From the IMG/VR virus record IMGVR_UViG_3300037189_005864, positions 1 to 21,179 of that record: a stretch of DNA of 21,179 nt. The stretch is one strand, 5' to 3'. The stretch's first letter is position 1, and each line of letters starts with the position of its first letter. The stretch is from a virus. The position numbers and the translations under genes were made by a program. The notes beneath the pieces were generated by a model, which was not told the DNA's origin, did not search any database, and was given only the letters and a program-made list of their open reading frames with translations. This document shows positions 19,874 through 21,179 of this stretch, piece by piece.

Positions 19874-21179
19874 TGAAAAAGATTTTTTTAAGTTTATTTA
19901 TTTTAATAAGTTTTACGGCTTCGGCTCAATGGACTATAATAAACGGTAACCAACGTTTTGTAAAGGGTTTAGGAATACCCGTAAGAGATACGATTATAAC
20001 GGGCGTTTTGGCTAGTGATAGCGCTCAAATAGTGTTAAGACCTCAAGACTCTACAGTTTATGTAAGATACAAAGGGCGTTTTCGTAAGGTAGGAGTAGGA
20101 GGCGCCGGGACCCAAAATTTACAAAGTGTTTTAAATAATGGTAATAGTGCTGATACTGATATAATTTTAAGCCACTCGGGTTTTCAAGCTGTTTTAAGCG
20201 GTACTAGCGGAGTTTTGCAATTAATTAGCAATGATAATTCTACTGTTTATATTAATTCGACGGGTACTGAATACGTAAGCGCTGACGCGAACTCTTATTT
20301 ATATTTATATCCTAATTTTGACGGTAGCGCTCATAATTTATGGTATCCTAATCAATATAAAAGCGACGATACTCTAGCAACTTTAGAGGACGTAAGAGCG
20401 GGAGCTTCAACTATTGACACTACTTCGCTCTCAAACCGTATCAATTTACGCGTGAAATATACGGACACCGCAAGTATGTTAAGCCCTTATTTGAGGAAAA
20501 CTGATACTACGGGAGCTTTTTTGTCTTTAGTTTCTCAACCTAACGACTCTACTTTAACTTTTAAAAAAGGGGGTATTTCTAGCGATTATGTAATAAGGAG
20601 CGCCTCTAGTGCTTCTAGTGCTACTAAACTAAGTACAACGGCTTATAATCAAACGGGGGCTACAATTACAAAAGGTAGCGTAGTTTATATTAACGGCTCA
20701 CACGGAAACCAACCTACTATAACTTTAGCTAAAGCTAACGCTGAAGCTACAAGCGCTTACACTTATGGTATAGCCGCCGCCGATATACCTAACAATTCTA
20801 GCGGTAGTGTTGTACAAGCGGGACTTGTTGAAAATTTAAATACTAACTCTTTTAATGACGGCGACGCTGTTTATTTAAGTCCTACAACTGCGGGAGGATA
20901 TACAACTACTAAGCCTTTATCTCCCTCACATTATGTATTTTTAGGAATAATAGTTAGAAAACACTTTACCCAAGGGACCCTACAACTTTACATACACAAC
21001 GGGTTTCAGCTTGACGAAATGAGCGACGTATCAATAGCCTTAGTGCCTAACGACTCAACTATTTTGCAATTTAGTAGAGTAGATAGTCTTTGGCACGACG
21101 TAGACCCTACAACTGCTATGGGGAATAGATTTATAAAAAGAACTGATACGGCCTCTATGCTTAGTCCTTACGCTCGTAC
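19873..21179 (+). CDS. Large tail-fibre protein with Sec signal peptide (3' end outside window)
   Basis: The frame is open for 435 codons to the window edge. The first 18 residues form a signal peptide (KK, then IFLSLFILISFTASA) with a predicted ASA|Q site, again giving Gln as first mature residue. Residues 19-80 form a strand-rich head domain (WTIINGNQRFVKGLGIP). A low-complexity Ser/Asn/Thr shaft follows. From about residue 255 there is a domain known from many phage fibres (GATITKGSVVYINGSHG, TYGIAAADIPNNSSGSVVQAGLV, DGDAVYLSPT, YVFLGIIVRKH). The decapeptide TDTASMLSPY occurs twice, at about residues 197 and 424, a repeat typical of Bacteroidota fibre shafts. It follows the LysM-like gene with a one-base overlap, so it is in the same operon. 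Confidence 0.75.
   Translation, partial: MKKIFLSLFILISFTASAQWTIINGNQRFVKGLGIPVRDTIITGVLASDSAQIVLRPQDSTVYVRYKGRFRKVGVGGAGTQNLQSVLNNGNSADTDIILSHSGFQAVLSGTSGVLQLISNDNSTVYINSTGTEYVSADANSYLYLYPNFDGSAHNLWYPNQYKSDDTLATLEDVRAGASTIDTTSLSNRINLRVKYTDTASMLSPYLRKTDTTGAFLSLVSQPNDSTLTFKKGGISSDYVIRSASSASSATKLSTTAYNQTGATITKGSVVYINGSHGNQPTITLAKANAEATSAYTYGIAAADIPNNSSGSVVQAGLVENLNTNSFNDGDAVYLSPTTAGGYTTTKPLSPSHYVFLGIIVRKHFTQGTLQLYIHNGFQLDEMSDVSIALVPNDSTILQFSRVDSLWHDVDPTTAMGNRFIKRTDTASMLSPYAR
20461..20490 (+). repeat. Tail-fibre decapeptide repeat, copy 1
   Basis: Codes for TDTASMLSPY in the fibre gene. The second copy at 21142-21171 encodes the same ten residues with eight of ten codons different. The pair marks a repeated shaft or hinge unit. 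Confidence 0.7.
21142..21171 (+). repeat. Tail-fibre decapeptide repeat, copy 2
   Basis: The second TDTASMLSPY unit of the fibre gene, 8 nt before the window end; more copies may follow downstream. Only the ATG and CCT codons are shared with copy 1. Confidence 0.7.

Noticed and set aside
1-21179. tRNA genes, CRISPR arrays, insertion sequences or attachment sites
   Set aside because: No cloverleaf-like sequence, spaced direct repeats, transposase motifs or flanking duplications were seen; genes cover nearly all bases.

Overview
The window is the late structural (virion morphogenesis) block of a contractile-tailed (myovirus-type) phage or prophage of a Bacteroidota host, probably Flavobacteriia-like. 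The phage call rests on a contiguous, all-plus-strand, tightly packed series: terminase small and large subunits, Mu gp29-like portal, Mu F/SPP1 gp7-like head protein, ClpP-type prohead protease with scaffold, major capsid protein, tail sheath, tail tube, frameshifted tail chaperones, tape measure, hub, spike, gp25-like wedge, J-like baseplate protein, collar fibre and a large tail fibre. The host call rests on several things: AT-rich sequence, no Shine-Dalgarno pattern, TAnnTTTG promoter-like boxes, two signal peptides of the form AxA|Q, and families (DUF6046-like protein, fibres with DTASMLSPY repeats) that I know mainly from Bacteroidota phages. I cannot name the phage or decide between free phage and prophage.

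Layout. 1-429: end of an upstream gene, a 26-residue membrane peptide and a small conserved protein. 434-2108: candidate promoter, then terminase small and large subunits. 2108-6710: head and neck, namely a Mu gp36-like connector carrying two inserted carbohydrate-binding-like modules, portal, Mu F, a Dps/ferritin-like small protein, a small unknown, a Mu G/P2 S-like completion protein and a tail-terminator candidate. 6713-9557: four fibre/baseplate genes (short fibre-like, J-like, I-like, tail collar). 9557-11951: a ribbon-helix-helix-like small ORF, the protease-scaffold and the major capsid protein. 11952-12461: a secreted small protein bracketed by two strong terminators. 12462-14603: small unknown, sheath and tube. 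14604-16709: second candidate promoter, G/GT chaperones with a -1 slip, and tape measure. 16720-19873: DUF6046-like protein, hub, spike, gp25-like and LysM-like baseplate proteins. 19873-end: a large tail fibre with a signal peptide, cut by the window edge.

The genes follow the Mu order in outline (TerL, portal, F, G, protease/scaffold, capsid, sheath, tube, chaperone, tape measure, N-position protein, hub, spike, gp25). However, the gp36-like connector sits before the portal, and the J/I/collar group sits between neck and protease genes rather than after gp25. Most neighbours overlap by 1-13 nt or are separated by under 12 nt, which suggests long polycistronic transcripts. Terminators after the capsid gene and after the secreted gene probably set high capsid output relative to tail genes.

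The most unusual signals are these: no GATC site anywhere in 21 kb, with TCGA and CATG also very rare; Sec signal peptides on two proteins of the virion block; surface modules inserted into a neck protein; and a Dps-like protein among the head genes. No tRNA, CRISPR array, insertion sequence, integrase or attachment site is visible. No stretch over 300 bases lacks a gene.
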